Source: Sulfuricella sp. (GTDB lineage Bacteria > Pseudomonadota > Gammaproteobacteria > Burkholderiales > Sulfuricellaceae). From it: a DNA stretch of 64,000 bases. The notes under the pieces were generated by a model. It made no database searches. It was not told the DNA's origin and was given only the letters and a program-made list of their open reading frames with translations. Below, one piece after another: positions 1 to 9,025 of this stretch (position 1 is its first letter; the number at the start of each line of letters is the position of its first letter). Where the stretch lies: the NCBI GenBank assembly GCA_041651995.1, contig JBAZID010000009.1, forward strand, positions 27,724 through 91,723, in the 5' to 3' direction. The translations under genes and the position numbers were made by a program.

Positions 1-43
1 AAAAAGATGGGGATTATAGCCGATGTAGCATTTTCGTTGTGGC

Positions 44-1498
44 TCATGCCTTCTCGCGTCCGTATTTTTCCACCACCATGCTATCCATGCCTTCCATGAC
101 TTTGCTGCTGGCATCTTCCATGGCCTTGAAGGTGTCAAAAATACGATTCTGCACTTCGGCATCATGCTCCCATCCCTGCTCGACCAGCGCGATCGCCCGG
201 TGGGCGGCATTGTGGACCTCGGCATGCACCGGCTCAAGTCTGGCGTAGCCAGGCGAGGCGCCAAACTGCTCCCTGCCCATGCCTTCATACCATTTCCCGA
301 GGCGGCAGTTGTGGTGATCCACGCTCACCGCAGTCACCACTTCTGCCTGCGTACCCTCCGCAATCACGCGGTAGGCCCGCTGTTTGTAAACCACATGATC
401 GATCTTGACCAGTGAGGCAAAACTGATGTCCTGCGCATAGGTGACATTACTTTCCGTGGTAAGCGCGGAGTCGGCAAACCGCGAGAACCTCTGTTCGACT
501 TCGCCAATAATACCGCGCGAGCTATCCGCAACATTCTTCATGGAGCCAGCCTCATCCAGCATGGTCGCGGCTTCCCGGGTCAGCGCCTGCATCACCACGC
601 CAATCTCGGAAGAGGCATGCTTGGTGTTTTCCGCCAGTTTCCTCACTTCGTCTGCCACCACTGCAAAACCTCGCCCGGCCTCACCGGCACGCGCCGCTTC
701 AATGGCAGCATTGAGCGCCAGCAGATTGGTCTGATCAGCTATGCTGGTAATCAGTTTGACCGCACGCGATACTGCTTCGCCTCGCGAATTGAGCTGGGCA
801 ATAGTGGTGTTGGTATGATCGATCATGGTTGAAATCCGAGTCATGGCGCTGACCAGTGTTTGCACCGAAGACTGGCTTTCCGCCACGTCTCGTGCGGTCT
901 GGCGCGAAATATCGGTGACCTCCTGCATACGGTCACAAACGATTTTGAGGTCGCGCTGATTGGTCACCAGATTATTCAGCAGATTACGGTTGTTCAGCTC
1001 GGACAACCGGGAAGTCATCACATTGCGCATGGCATGCTGGGCATTCTCTTTCATTGCACCAAGAGAAACATTGATGTTTTCCAACGCGGTACGGAAAGTC
1101 CCATGCAGGCCGGCAGGCATAGCCTTGCGGAAATAACGCGCTTCACTTGAAGACTTGAAGGACGAATCGACCTCGCGAAAAAAAGTTTCCAGCTGATCCA
1201 GCATATCGTTGATGTTCCAGCACAGCTCCCCCAGCCGGTCTTTGCTGGTAATGCTGGTGAAGCGCTGGTCAAAGAAGCCGCGTCCGACATCATTGCTGAT
1301 TTCCCGCAGTTGCTCCAGGGTTGCCAGCATGGCACTGGATTGGCGCCATTGCAGCACGCTCAGCACCACTCCCACGGCCAGCGCAACGACTGACAGCCAG
1401 GGCATTTGCAGCCAGGCGCCAAGCGTTGCCAGCACGAGCAATCCAGCAAAAATGAGCGGTGGCAGTTTCAGCTTAGAGGGTAAGGATAAATTCGTCAT
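44..1498 (-). CDS. Methyl-accepting chemotaxis protein with C-terminal CZB zinc-binding domain
   Basis: Chemoreceptor-type signal transducer of 484 residues. Two hydrophobic stretches (about residues 14-50) form a membrane anchor with almost no periplasmic loop, so sensing is probably cytoplasmic. The highly conserved MCP hairpin tip, with ADQTNLLALNAAIEAARAGE, lies near residues 253-290. The C-terminal ~90 residues carry the CZB pattern: an early His (DHVVYK), the HxCxLGxWY core (HNCRLGKWYEG) and a later PVHAEVH. CZB domains bind zinc and sense oxidants such as HOCl or zinc itself (family knowledge). ATG at 1498 was chosen over a TTG seven codons upstream because an AAAGGGG sequence precedes it. 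It overlaps the PAS gene by 26 bases, so the two are cotranscribed and probably coupled. Confidence 0.9.
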   Translation of the reverse strand: MTNLSLPSKLKLPPLIFAGLLVLATLGAWLQMPWLSVVALAVGVVLSVLQWRQSSAMLATLEQLREISNDVGRGFFDQRFTSITSKDRLGELCWNINDMLDQLETFFREVDSSFKSSSEARYFRKAMPAGLHGTFRTALENINVSLGAMKENAQHAMRNVMTSRLSELNNRNLLNNLVTNQRDLKIVCDRMQEVTDISRQTARDVAESQSSVQTLVSAMTRISTMIDHTNTTIAQLNSRGEAVSRAVKLITSIADQTNLLALNAAIEAARAGEAGRGFAVVADEVRKLAENTKHASSEIGVVMQALTREAATMLDEAGSMKNVADSSRGIIGEVEQRFSRFADSALTTESNVTYAQDISFASLVKIDHVVYKQRAYRVIAEGTQAEVVTAVSVDHHNCRLGKWYEGMGREQFGASPGYARLEPVHAEVHNAAHRAIALVEQGWEHDAEVQNRIFDTFKAMEDASSKVMEGMDSMVVEKYGREKA

Positions 1499-1991
1499 AG
1501 CCGACCCCTTTCTCCACAAGTATTTGGTTCAAAATGCTTCCCGATGCCGCCATGGCATCGCGCGCCCCTGCCCTGGCCTCTTCTGCCAGCATGGCCCGGT
1601 ACAAATCGGCCACGGCCGGGATGACATCGGGCCTGGGTTTGCGCCGCACCGAAAGATAGCCGATCACGTTGCCATTCTGGTCATAGGATGGCGTGACATG
1701 GGCAAAAACCCAATAAAACCCGCCATCCTTTGACATGTTTTTCACATAAGCGAATACCTCCTGCCTCAGTGCCAGCCTGTCCCACAAGAGTTTGAACACC
1801 GCGCGCGGCATGTCCGGATGGCGAATGATGTTGTGCTGCGACCCCAGTAGTTCCTGCTCCGTGTAACCTGAAAACTCAATGAAGATACGGTTACCGTAGG
1901 TAATGCGCCCCTTGAGGTCGGTTTTCGAGACGATGAAATCGTCTTCGCGCATCACTCTTTCCTTGTTGGCCGGCGTGACATTTCTTTTCAT
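1473..1991 (-). CDS. Aer-type PAS domain protein (aerotaxis sensor half)
   Basis: Protein of 172 residues that is essentially one PAS domain (about residues 18-125) plus a helical tail. The region with RHPDMPRAVFKLLWDRL, then YVKNMSKDGGFYWV, closely matches the FAD-binding PAS of the aerotaxis receptor Aer. There is no HAMP, transmembrane or MCP domain in this polypeptide. The downstream, overlapping gene supplies an MCP signalling domain, so the pair looks like an Aer receptor divided over two proteins. A clear AAGGA ribosome site precedes the ATG. FAD binding is inferred from the family and not proven by the sequence. The alternative role is a soluble redox or energy sensor feeding the neighbouring chemoreceptor. 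Confidence 0.85.
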   Translation of the reverse strand: MKRNVTPANKERVMREDDFIVSKTDLKGRITYGNRIFIEFSGYTEQELLGSQHNIIRHPDMPRAVFKLLWDRLALRQEVFAYVKNMSKDGGFYWVFAHVTPSYDQNGNVIGYLSVRRKPRPDVIPAVADLYRAMLAEEARAGARDAMAASGSILNQILVEKGVGYDEFILTL

Positions 1992-2120
1992 TTATTCCTT
2001 ACCCCCTCCATGCCTATCTTTCCCTTATTTATCCATAGGTGGAACTAGCCAGAACAGCAAGTCAGTCTGACACCGCTATTGCATCAAGTGATTCTATTCC
2101 CCAGATCCGAGGTGCGACAA

Positions 2121-2151
2121 TAAATAAAAAAGGGCGGGTTTCCCCGCCCTT
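2121..2151 (-). terminator. Rho-independent terminator after hppA
   Basis: Read on the minus strand, AAGGGCGGG pairs perfectly with CCCGCCCTT around a 4-base loop, followed by a T-rich run. It lies 22 bases beyond the hppA stop and ends the long exbB-to-hppA block. Confidence 0.9.
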
Positions 2152-2172
2152 CTTCCAGAGATATTACATTGA

Positions 2173-4227
2173 TCAGATCAGCGGCACGATCATCAGTGCA
2201 ACGATGTTAATGATCTTGATCAGCGGGTTCACCGCCGGGCCTGCCGTATCCTTGTATGGATCACCTACGGTGTCGCCGGTCACCGCAGCCTTGTGGGCTT
2301 CGGAGCCTTTGCCGCCGAAATTGCCTTCCTCGATGTATTTCTTGGCATTATCCCAGGCGCCACCACCGGTAGTCATGGAAATTGCCACGAAAATTCCGGT
2401 GATAATGGTACCGATCAGCACACCACCCAGAGCTTGCGCACCCAGGGTCAGACCAACTATGAGGGGGACAGCAACCGGCAGAAGAGAAGGAACAATCATT
2501 TCCTTGATCGCCGCCTTGGTCAGCATATCCACTGCCTTGGAATAGTCAGGCTTGGCCGTTCCTGCCATGATGCCCGGAATTTCCTTGAACTGGCGGCGCA
2601 CTTCGACCACCACGGAGCCAGCAGCACGGCCCACGGCTTCCATTCCCATGGCAGCGAACAGGTAAGGCACCATGCCGCCGATGAACAATCCAATGATAAC
2701 CATGTGATTGGACAGGTCGAAGGTCATCGCCTTGGCCAGAGGGTCAATCAGGAGCGCATGAGCATTGATCGAGTGCGTGTAGTCGGCGAACAGCACCAGC
2801 GCAGCCAGACCGGCGGAACCAATTGCGTAGCCCTTGGTCACGGCCTTGGTGGTGTTGCCAACTGCATCGAGTGGATCAGTGATGTTGCGGATATCATCCG
2901 GCAAACCGGCCATTTCCGCGATACCACCAGCGTTATCGGTGATCGGGCCGTATGCATCAAGCGCCACGATAATCCCGGCCATGGACAGCATGGAAGTCGC
3001 TGCAATGGCGATACCGTACAGGCCACCCAGGGCATAGGCGCCGCCAATGGCGGCACATACTGCCAACACGGGAGCGGCGGTGGATTTCATCGACACGCCC
3101 AGGCCGGCGATCACGTTGGTGCCATGACCGGTGGTAGAAGCTTCCGCGATGTGACGCACCGGGCTGAACTCGGTTGCCGTGTAGTATTCAGTAATCCACA
3201 CCAGCGCGGCAGTCAATGCCAAACCAATCAGGGAGGCCAGATACAGGTTCATCGACGTTACCAACTTGCCGTCGATCATCACGCCTTCACCCAGAATCAT
3301 GGTGGTCACGGGGTAGAAAGCGACCACCGCCAGCAAGCCAGACACGATCAGGCCTTTGTACAGCGCGTTCATGATTTTGGCGCCCGGCTGCGTCTTGACG
3401 AAGAAGGTACCGATAATCGACGCGATGATCGAGACACCGCCCAGCACCAGCGGATAGATCACCGCTTCAGGAGAGCCGGTAATCATCAGACCACCCAGCA
3501 CCATGGTGGCGATAATGGTCACGGCGTAGGTTTCGAACAGGTCGGCTGCCATACCCGCGCAGTCGCCCACGTTGTCGCCCACGTTATCGGCGATCACGGC
3601 AGGGTTACGGGGGTCGTCCTCAGGGATGCCGGCTTCGACCTTACCCACCAGGTCAGCGCCGACGTCAGCGCCCTTGGTGAAGATACCGCCACCGAGCCGG
3701 GCGAAGATGGAGATCAGCGAGCTACCGAAGGCCAGACCCACCAGTGAATGAGTCGCCTCAGTGGCACTGGAACCCACACCGAGAGTCAGGAAAGCGTAGT
3801 AACCGGCCACACCCAGAAGACCCAGGCCCACCACCAGCATGCCGGTAATCGCGCCGCCCTTGAAGGCAACGTTCAACGCGGCGTTAATGCCATCCTTGGC
3901 GGCTTCTGCAGTACGCACGTTGGCGCGCACCGAGACGTTCATGCCGATAAAGCCAGTCAGGCCCGACAGGATTGCACCAAGCGCAAAGCCGACCGCAGTC
4001 TGCCAGCCCAAAGCCACAAAAATGGCCACGAGAAGAATTACGCCAACGACACCAATCGTGGTGTACTGCCGATTCAGGTACGCTGAAGCACCTTCCTGTA
4101 CCGCCGCTGCAATTTCCCGCATGCGGTCGTTACCGGTTGGCAACCCCAGAATCCACTTTATTGAAACCGCTCCGTACAGGAGCGCCGCACCCGCACAAAC
4201 TAGCGCAAACAAAAGACCGACTGACAT
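2173..4227 (-). CDS. hppA: Membrane-bound proton-translocating pyrophosphatase
   Basis: Integral membrane pump of 684 residues that hydrolyses PPi and moves protons across the cytoplasmic membrane. The substrate-site signature DVGADLVGKVEAGIPEDD and the DNVGDNVGDCAGMAADLFE motif are present, as is a second acidic cluster near the C terminus (GDTVGDPYKDTAGPA). In the K-dependence motif the sequence reads GNTTKAV. Lys at this position marks the K+-independent, proton-pumping subfamily (family knowledge). The ATG at 4227 has AAGAAGGG nine bases upstream; the ATG three codons earlier abuts that site and is less likely. It is the last gene of a minus-strand run behind pfp, whose enzyme also uses PPi. 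Confidence 0.96.
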   Translation of the reverse strand: MSVGLLFALVCAGAALLYGAVSIKWILGLPTGNDRMREIAAAVQEGASAYLNRQYTTIGVVGVILLVAIFVALGWQTAVGFALGAILSGLTGFIGMNVSVRANVRTAEAAKDGINAALNVAFKGGAITGMLVVGLGLLGVAGYYAFLTLGVGSSATEATHSLVGLAFGSSLISIFARLGGGIFTKGADVGADLVGKVEAGIPEDDPRNPAVIADNVGDNVGDCAGMAADLFETYAVTIIATMVLGGLMITGSPEAVIYPLVLGGVSIIASIIGTFFVKTQPGAKIMNALYKGLIVSGLLAVVAFYPVTTMILGEGVMIDGKLVTSMNLYLASLIGLALTAALVWITEYYTATEFSPVRHIAEASTTGHGTNVIAGLGVSMKSTAAPVLAVCAAIGGAYALGGLYGIAIAATSMLSMAGIIVALDAYGPITDNAGGIAEMAGLPDDIRNITDPLDAVGNTTKAVTKGYAIGSAGLAALVLFADYTHSINAHALLIDPLAKAMTFDLSNHMVIIGLFIGGMVPYLFAAMGMEAVGRAAGSVVVEVRRQFKEIPGIMAGTAKPDYSKAVDMLTKAAIKEMIVPSLLPVAVPLIVGLTLGAQALGGVLIGTIITGIFVAISMTTGGGAWDNAKKYIEEGNFGGKGSEAHKAAVTGDTVGDPYKDTAGPAVNPLIKIINIVALMIVPLI

Positions 4228-4372
4228 GATGACCATCCCTTCTTGCTGATATTACTAGGCCAATCCGGGCTGGCCCTACGCCCCCGTTGATCATCCCGCG
4301 GCCTGCCTGGCCCGCGGTTAGACCCTGTTTTTATAGTTTTACAACCTACCGATCCTTTTCGGATTCTTGCTT

Positions 4373-4591
4373 TCAGCTTTTCACCAACATACCGCTTTCG
4401 AAACGGTCGCCTGGCTCAAAGCCAAACACCCGATCCAATTGCATCTCGCGGACCAACTGGTCCACCGCTACCTGACCGTGCTCCTTCTGCACCTCCGACA
4501 AGACCAGTTTGGCTGAATTGGCATTGTAACCACCAGCAAAACTGGTCTGAATCGTGAGAAGCTGACGTGCCCGGTCAAGCGTCACGGCCAA
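4373..4591 (-). CDS. Small hypothetical protein between pfp and hppA
   Basis: Short open frame of 72 residues, beginning three bases after the pfp stop and followed 145 bases later by hppA. There is no signal peptide or membrane segment. The sequence looks like a compact helical protein: LTIQTSFAGGYNANSAKLVLSEV, then VAVDQLVREMQLDRVFGFEPG. The start is either TTG at 4591 or GTG at 4585, with no strong ribosome site, so translational coupling to pfp is likely. I do not recognise the family. The tight spacing and orientation support a real gene in the PPi operon. Confidence 0.6.
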   Translation of the reverse strand: MAVTLDRARQLLTIQTSFAGGYNANSAKLVLSEVQKEHGQVAVDQLVREMQLDRVFGFEPGDRFESGMLVKS

Positions 4592-4594
4592 CCA

Positions 4595-5848
4595 TTACAA
4601 CTTGAACTCCGGTAGCTTCTTGGCGACAGCCACGTTCTTGAGTGTCACATAGTCAGGCAGACCATCCTTGTACGGCGGGTAATCTTCTCCCTGAATCAGT
4701 GGTGCAAGGTAACGCTTGCACTTCGCAGTAATGCCAAAGCCATCCTTGGTAATGAAATCCTTGGGCATGAATTTCTCGACGTTCGCCACGTCCTTGAGAT
4801 CAGCCACGCCGATCTTGTATTTGTATGGCGAATCGGAAAGACGCTGCACCGTCGGCATCACCGAGTTGCGCCCCTTGGCGGCCAGCTCCACGGCTGCCTT
4901 GCCAAGCTGGTAAGCCTGCTTGACGTCGGTCTTGGAAGCGATATGCCGCGCGGCACGCTGCAGGTAATCCGCTACCGCCCAGTGGAACTTGTAGCCCAAA
5001 GCATCCTTGATCATATTAGCCACCACTGGCGCAGCTCCACCCAGCTGGGCATGACCGAAGGCATCGCGAGTGCCCTGCTCGGCAAGGAACTTGCCGTCCG
5101 GGTAGTGACAGCCCTCTGATACCACGATGGTGCAGAAACCATGCTGTTTGACGTTTTCATCCACTTTGGCAAGGAACTTCTTCTGATCGAATTCCACTTC
5201 AGGGAACAGGATCACCACTGGAATGCCATGATCTTCCACCAGGCCGCCCGCAGCAGCGATCCAGCCAGCGTGGCGCCCCATCACCTCGATGACAAACACC
5301 TTGGTGGATGTTTTTGCCATGGACTTGACATCAAATGAAGCCTCAAGGGTGGATACGGCGATGTATTTAGCGACAGACCCGAAACCCGGGCAGCAATCGG
5401 TGATCGGCAAATCATTGTCGACAGTCTTGGGAACATGGATGGCCTGGATCGGATAACCCATGGCTTCGGACAGCTGGGAAACCTTGAAACAGGTATCGGC
5501 TGAATCACCGCCACCGTTATAGAAGAAGTAGCCGATATTGTGTGCCTTGAATACTTCGATCAGGCGCTCATATTCGCGCTTGTTGGCCTCCAGCGACTTG
5601 AGCTTGAACCGGCAGGACCCAAAAGCGCCAGATGGCGTATGACGCAGGGCGGCAATCGCTTCCGCTGATTCCTTTGAGGTGTCGATCAGGTCTTCGGTCA
5701 GTGCACCGATGATACCGTTGCGACCGGCATAAACCTTGCCAATAACGTCCTTGTGTTTGCGCGCGGTTTCAATCACGCCACAGGCGGAAGCATTGATGAC
5801 GGCTGTCACACCGCCAGATTGAGCATAAAACGCATTCTTTTTTGCCAT
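4595..5848 (-). CDS. pfp: Pyrophosphate-dependent 6-phosphofructokinase
   Basis: Cytosolic enzyme of 417 residues that interconverts fructose 6-phosphate and fructose 1,6-bisphosphate using PPi instead of ATP, reversibly. The phosphofructokinase motifs are all present: NGGGDSADT at the phosphate site, PKTVDNDLP with the catalytic Asp, and MGRHAGWIA. The Lys in PKTVDND and the GGGDS variant of the ATP-type GGDGS signature are characteristic of the PPi-dependent class. ATG at 5848 has a GGAGG site five bases upstream, so the longer open frame (27 extra codons) is not used. It is clustered with the PPi pump gene hppA, an arrangement also known from methanotrophs. Confidence 0.95.
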   Translation of the reverse strand: MAKKNAFYAQSGGVTAVINASACGVIETARKHKDVIGKVYAGRNGIIGALTEDLIDTSKESAEAIAALRHTPSGAFGSCRFKLKSLEANKREYERLIEVFKAHNIGYFFYNGGGDSADTCFKVSQLSEAMGYPIQAIHVPKTVDNDLPITDCCPGFGSVAKYIAVSTLEASFDVKSMAKTSTKVFVIEVMGRHAGWIAAAGGLVEDHGIPVVILFPEVEFDQKKFLAKVDENVKQHGFCTIVVSEGCHYPDGKFLAEQGTRDAFGHAQLGGAAPVVANMIKDALGYKFHWAVADYLQRAARHIASKTDVKQAYQLGKAAVELAAKGRNSVMPTVQRLSDSPYKYKIGVADLKDVANVEKFMPKDFITKDGFGITAKCKRYLAPLIQGEDYPPYKDGLPDYVTLKNVAVAKKLPEFKL

Positions 5849-5871
5849 CCCATCCTCCAAATGTTTTCGTT

Positions 5872-6222
5872 TCAGGCGGACCTGGTACTGCGTTGGTCCG
5901 CTTCCATTTTCAATAATAGAGACACGCATTCCGCCAGATCATCGTATTCGCGGCGGCCGGTGCCATACTGCTCTCTTTTGGAATAGAAAAACTGGCTGCG
6001 ATAAAGGCCGTCCCCAACCTTGAAAATCACAAAATGCGCCGTACCGTCGGTCCAGTACAGCGTCGGACAGGAAGTCACTTCGCGGTCGGCAGGGTCAAGG
6101 CGAATATCGGAATCCGCCACCTGGACCTCGACCACACCGGCACCAAAACGCTCCTTGACCGCGGTTTCCACCACCCACAGCTGGGCGCTGGTGATGTCCG
6201 GGACGCTTGCTCTTTTCTTCAT
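5872..6222 (-). CDS. Hypothetical protein between adk and pfp
   Basis: Open frame of 116 residues with no signal peptide or membrane helix. It is composed of mixed alpha/beta segments, for example AQLWVVETAVKERFG, VEVQVADSDIRLDP, then CPTLYWTDGTAHFVIFKVGD. It starts 14 bases after the adk stop and ends 24 bases before pfp. It therefore lies in the same transcript as both nucleotide/PPi enzymes. ATG at 6222 is preferred over the GTG one codon upstream, although no good ribosome site is visible. The family was not recognised; the compact operon position is the main support. Confidence 0.7.
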   Translation of the reverse strand: MKKRASVPDITSAQLWVVETAVKERFGAGVVEVQVADSDIRLDPADREVTSCPTLYWTDGTAHFVIFKVGDGLYRSQFFYSKREQYGTGRREYDDLAECVSLLLKMEADQRSTRSA

Positions 6223-6235
6223 CACAGCCAGAGTT

Positions 6236-6889
6236 TTATTTCAGCGCCGCAAAAATGGCGTCGCGGATCTGATCCACTTTGCCGACGCCGGCGATCTTCA
6301 CGCACTTGGGTGCGCCAGCCGCACCAGATACGGACCAGTCGGAGTAGTACTTGACCAGCGGCTCGGTCTGGGCGTGGTAGATGTCCAGACGCTTCTTGAC
6401 CGTTTCTTCCTTATCGTCGTCACGCTGGATCAGGTCTTCACCCGTCTCGTCATCCTTGCCGGCCACTTTTGGCGGGTTGAACACGACGTGGTAGGTGCGG
6501 CCGGAAGCCACGTGCACGCGACGGCCCGACATGCGCTTGACGATTTCCTCGTCAGCCACGTCGATTTCGACCACGTAATCAATCGGCACGCCGGCTGCCT
6601 TCATGGCCTCAGCCTGGGGAATGGTGCGTGGAAAGCCGTCAAACAGGTAGCCGTTCTTGCAATCATCCTGGGTCAGGCGTTCTTTCACCATGCCGATAAT
6701 GATGTCATCGGATACCAGACCGCCTGCATCCATGATTTTCTTGGCGGCCACGCCCAACTCCGAGCCTGCCTTGACGTGGGCACGCAACATGTCGCCGGTA
6801 GAAATCTGCGAAATGCCAAACTTTTCCTTGATATAGTTGGCCTGTGTACCTTTACCGGCTCCCGGACCACCGAGAAGAATCATACGCAT
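6236..6889 (-). CDS. adk: Adenylate kinase
   Basis: Catalyses ATP + AMP to 2 ADP in the cytoplasm. The 217-residue protein has the P-loop GGPGAGKGT at residues 7-15, the AMP-binding STGDMLRA, the DGFPRT motif, and the long-form LID (about residues 125-160, with HVASGRTYHVVFNPP and DETGEDLIQRDDD). The LID lacks the four Cys that bind zinc in Gram-positive enzymes, as expected for proteobacteria. AGGAGG precedes the ATG by six bases. A 138-base upstream gap separates it from kdsB and is AT-rich, so adk probably has its own promoter in addition to readthrough. Confidence 0.98.
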   Translation of the reverse strand: MRMILLGGPGAGKGTQANYIKEKFGISQISTGDMLRAHVKAGSELGVAAKKIMDAGGLVSDDIIIGMVKERLTQDDCKNGYLFDGFPRTIPQAEAMKAAGVPIDYVVEIDVADEEIVKRMSGRRVHVASGRTYHVVFNPPKVAGKDDETGEDLIQRDDDKEETVKKRLDIYHAQTEPLVKYYSDWSVSGAAGAPKCVKIAGVGKVDQIRDAIFAALK

Positions 6890-7027
6890 TGTCTACCTCC
6901 TGAATTTTATTGAAGTGCTGATACCATTGCGGATAAGAATATCTTGTTTTTCTAACTTACAGTCAAGGTTATTGCAATTAGCTTACGCTGCACATTTAAT
7001 TTTTTTTATAAAGAGATAAGCCCGTTA

Positions 7028-7786
7028 TTATTTTGCCCCTGTCCTGAACAGACTGCGCACTCGCTCCAGGTCTTCCGCCGTATCCACCCCTGCTGCCGGC
7101 AGCTGTGAAGTTACAGCAACGCTGATCCTGTAACCATGCCACATGGCACGTAACTGCTCCAGCGCCTCGTACCGTTCAATCGCCGCCGGCGCCAAACTGG
7201 CATACGTCTTGAGAAACCCGGCGCGATAGGCGTAGATACCGATATGGCGGTACACCGGCATGTCCACTGGAAATTCATCGGCGGCAAACGCATCGCGTGC
7301 ATAGGGAATCGGTGCACGGCTGAAATACAGGGCATAGCTCTCCCGATCCAGCACCACTTTTACCACATTTGGGTTGAACATCTCGTCCCGTTCATGAATC
7401 CGGTGACAAGCAGTGGAAATCGCTGCTAGCTGATGGTCATGCAGATGCTTCGCCACGGCGCCGATCAAGGCGGGATCGATCAGCGGTTCATCGCCCTGCA
7501 CGTTGACGACCAGCGTGTGCTCGTCCCAGCCGCGCTGTGCAGCCACTTCGGCGATGCGATCGGTGCCGGAGGCATGGTCCGGCGAAGTCATGCACACATT
7601 CAAGCCATGGTCACGTGCCGCATCGGCGACGCCGTCATGGTCAGTGGCGATCCACACCTCTTCTGCCCCGCTTTGCATCGCCCGTTCCGCCACTCTCACC
7701 ACCATGGGCTTGCCGGCTATATCCGCCAGCGGCTTGCCGGGCAGGCGAGTAGATGCGTAGCGTGCGGGAATAACGACCTTGAACAT
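7028..7786 (-). CDS. kdsB: 3-deoxy-manno-octulosonate cytidylyltransferase (CMP-KDO synthetase)
   Basis: Activates KDO with CTP for lipopolysaccharide inner-core synthesis. The 252-residue length is normal. The nucleotidyltransferase N terminus is clear: VVIPARYASTRLPGKPL. Also present are the TDH/QGDEPLIDP substrate motifs and the HIGIYAYR segment. The ATG at 7786 starts exactly at the family N terminus; upstream codons run through a repeat and are not used. It follows ycaR and lpxK in the same direction, an LPS assembly gene group. Confidence 0.97.
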   Translation of the reverse strand: MFKVVIPARYASTRLPGKPLADIAGKPMVVRVAERAMQSGAEEVWIATDHDGVADAARDHGLNVCMTSPDHASGTDRIAEVAAQRGWDEHTLVVNVQGDEPLIDPALIGAVAKHLHDHQLAAISTACHRIHERDEMFNPNVVKVVLDRESYALYFSRAPIPYARDAFAADEFPVDMPVYRHIGIYAYRAGFLKTYASLAPAAIERYEALEQLRAMWHGYRISVAVTSQLPAAGVDTAEDLERVRSLFRTGAK

Positions 7787-7801
7787 AGTGAACAGCGAAT
7801 T

Positions 7802-7845
7802 GTGAGCAGTGAGCGGCACAAAACTGCTTACCGCTTACTGCTCAC
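7802..7845. repeat. Imperfect inverted repeat between ycaR and kdsB
   Basis: GTGAGCAGTGAGCGG at 7802-7816 is answered by CCGCTTACTGCTCAC at 7831-7845 (14 of 15 pairs). There is no T-run, so it is not a typical terminator. It fills most of the 62-base ycaR-kdsB spacer. Confidence 0.75.
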
Positions 7846-7848
7846 ATT

Positions 7849-8031
7849 TCACCCAATCTCCTCGTCAGCGGGCAGCTTGCGCGCCTCCTCCTCCAGCATC
7901 ACAGGAATATCATCCTTGACCGGATAAGCCAGGCGGCAGGGCTTGCAGATCAGTTCCTGTACCGCCTTCTTGTAAACCAACGGCCCCTTGCACAAGGGGC
8001 ACACCAAAATTTCAAGTAGTTTCGCGTCCAT
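7849..8031 (-). CDS. ycaR: Trm112/YcaR family small zinc-ribbon-like protein
   Basis: Protein of 60 residues of the UPF0434/Trm112 family. CPLCKGPL (Cys at about 11 and 14) and CKPC (about 29 and 32) form the usual four-Cys set, followed by RLAYPVKDDIPVML, a family hallmark. Its role is not firmly established; Trm112 relatives act as activating partners of methyltransferases. It overlaps the end of lpxK by 20 bases and precedes kdsB, the conserved location for this gene in proteobacteria. Confidence 0.93.
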   Translation of the reverse strand: MDAKLLEILVCPLCKGPLVYKKAVQELICKPCRLAYPVKDDIPVMLEEEARKLPADEEIG

Positions 8032-9025
8032 CCAGTTTCCTTAGTAGTTCCAGAATTTTTGGTCCGAATTCCGGATCCATTTCAGCCGTAACCGGCAAGA
8101 CCCAGTATCGGTTGTCAGCAAATGCTGCGCACTTCACGGCATCCTTCTCTGTCATCAGCAACGCGTCAGCATCGGGCCAATCCAGATCACCCGGCAAGTA
8201 AACGTGATGATCGGGAAAAACATGCGTGACAAAATCCAGTCCCAAACCGTGCAAATGATCAAAAAATCGCTGCGGATGGCCAATACCGGCCAAGGCATGC
8301 AACTTCAACCCCGCCAGGTCCGCCGCCGGTCGCGTCTCGCCTGAGCGCAGGTTGGTCAACCGTTCCCCAGTTAAATGCATCTGATATTGGGCAGCCAACC
8401 CCTCAAGAGCATCACCGCCATTTACCACTACCGCATCCACCCGGTTCAGGCGCCACAAGCCTTCGCGCAAGGGGCCGGACGGCAACAATCTACCATTGCC
8501 AAATCGGCGCTGCCCATCCACCACTGCAATTTCGACGTTTCGCCGCAGGCGATAATGCTGCAAACCGTCATCGCAAAGAATTACATTACAGTCCGGGTGC
8601 GCTGCCAGCAGGGCACGCCCTACTGCCGCACGGTTACGCCCTACCCAGACGGGGCTGGCGGATTTGCGTGCCAGTAAAACAGGTTCATCCCCTTTCAAAG
8701 CTGGATCGTCAACCGGGCCAACCGGACACGCCTCCACGGCACGACTGCCATAACCGCGGCTTACAATGCCCGGCCTATAGCCCTGTTTCCGCAGGAACTG
8801 CGCCAGCCAGAGCACCAGCGGCGTCTTGCCGCTGCCGCCGACAGTGATATTTCCCACCACGATCACTGGCACCGGCAGTGATCCGGAAGCCATCAAGCCA
8901 TATCTGAACGCCACCCGGCGCGAAGCAGAAAGCAGCCAGAACAGAGCGCTGAACGGCAACAACACGAGCTGCCACAAACCATGGCGGTACCACTGTTTTT
9001 CCAGCCAGGCAGACCCTGCGGTCAC
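8012..9025 (-). CDS. lpxK: Tetraacyldisaccharide 4'-kinase
   Basis: Inner-membrane-associated kinase of the Raetz pathway that phosphorylates the 4' position of the lipid A precursor. The 337-residue protein has an N-terminal hydrophobic helix (about residues 18-35), then the P-loop GNITVGGSGKTP near 57-68, GIVSRGYGS, the DDGLQHYRL motif and a C-terminal FPDHHVY segment. The start overlaps the exbD stop by four bases (ATGA), and its end overlaps ycaR. The exbB-exbD-lpxK order is standard in betaproteobacteria. Confidence 0.97.
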   Translation of the reverse strand: MTAGSAWLEKQWYRHGLWQLVLLPFSALFWLLSASRRVAFRYGLMASGSLPVPVIVVGNITVGGSGKTPLVLWLAQFLRKQGYRPGIVSRGYGSRAVEACPVGPVDDPALKGDEPVLLARKSASPVWVGRNRAAVGRALLAAHPDCNVILCDDGLQHYRLRRNVEIAVVDGQRRFGNGRLLPSGPLREGLWRLNRVDAVVVNGGDALEGLAAQYQMHLTGERLTNLRSGETRPAADLAGLKLHALAGIGHPQRFFDHLHGLGLDFVTHVFPDHHVYLPGDLDWPDADALLMTEKDAVKCAAFADNRYWVLPVTAEMDPEFGPKILELLRKLDGRETT

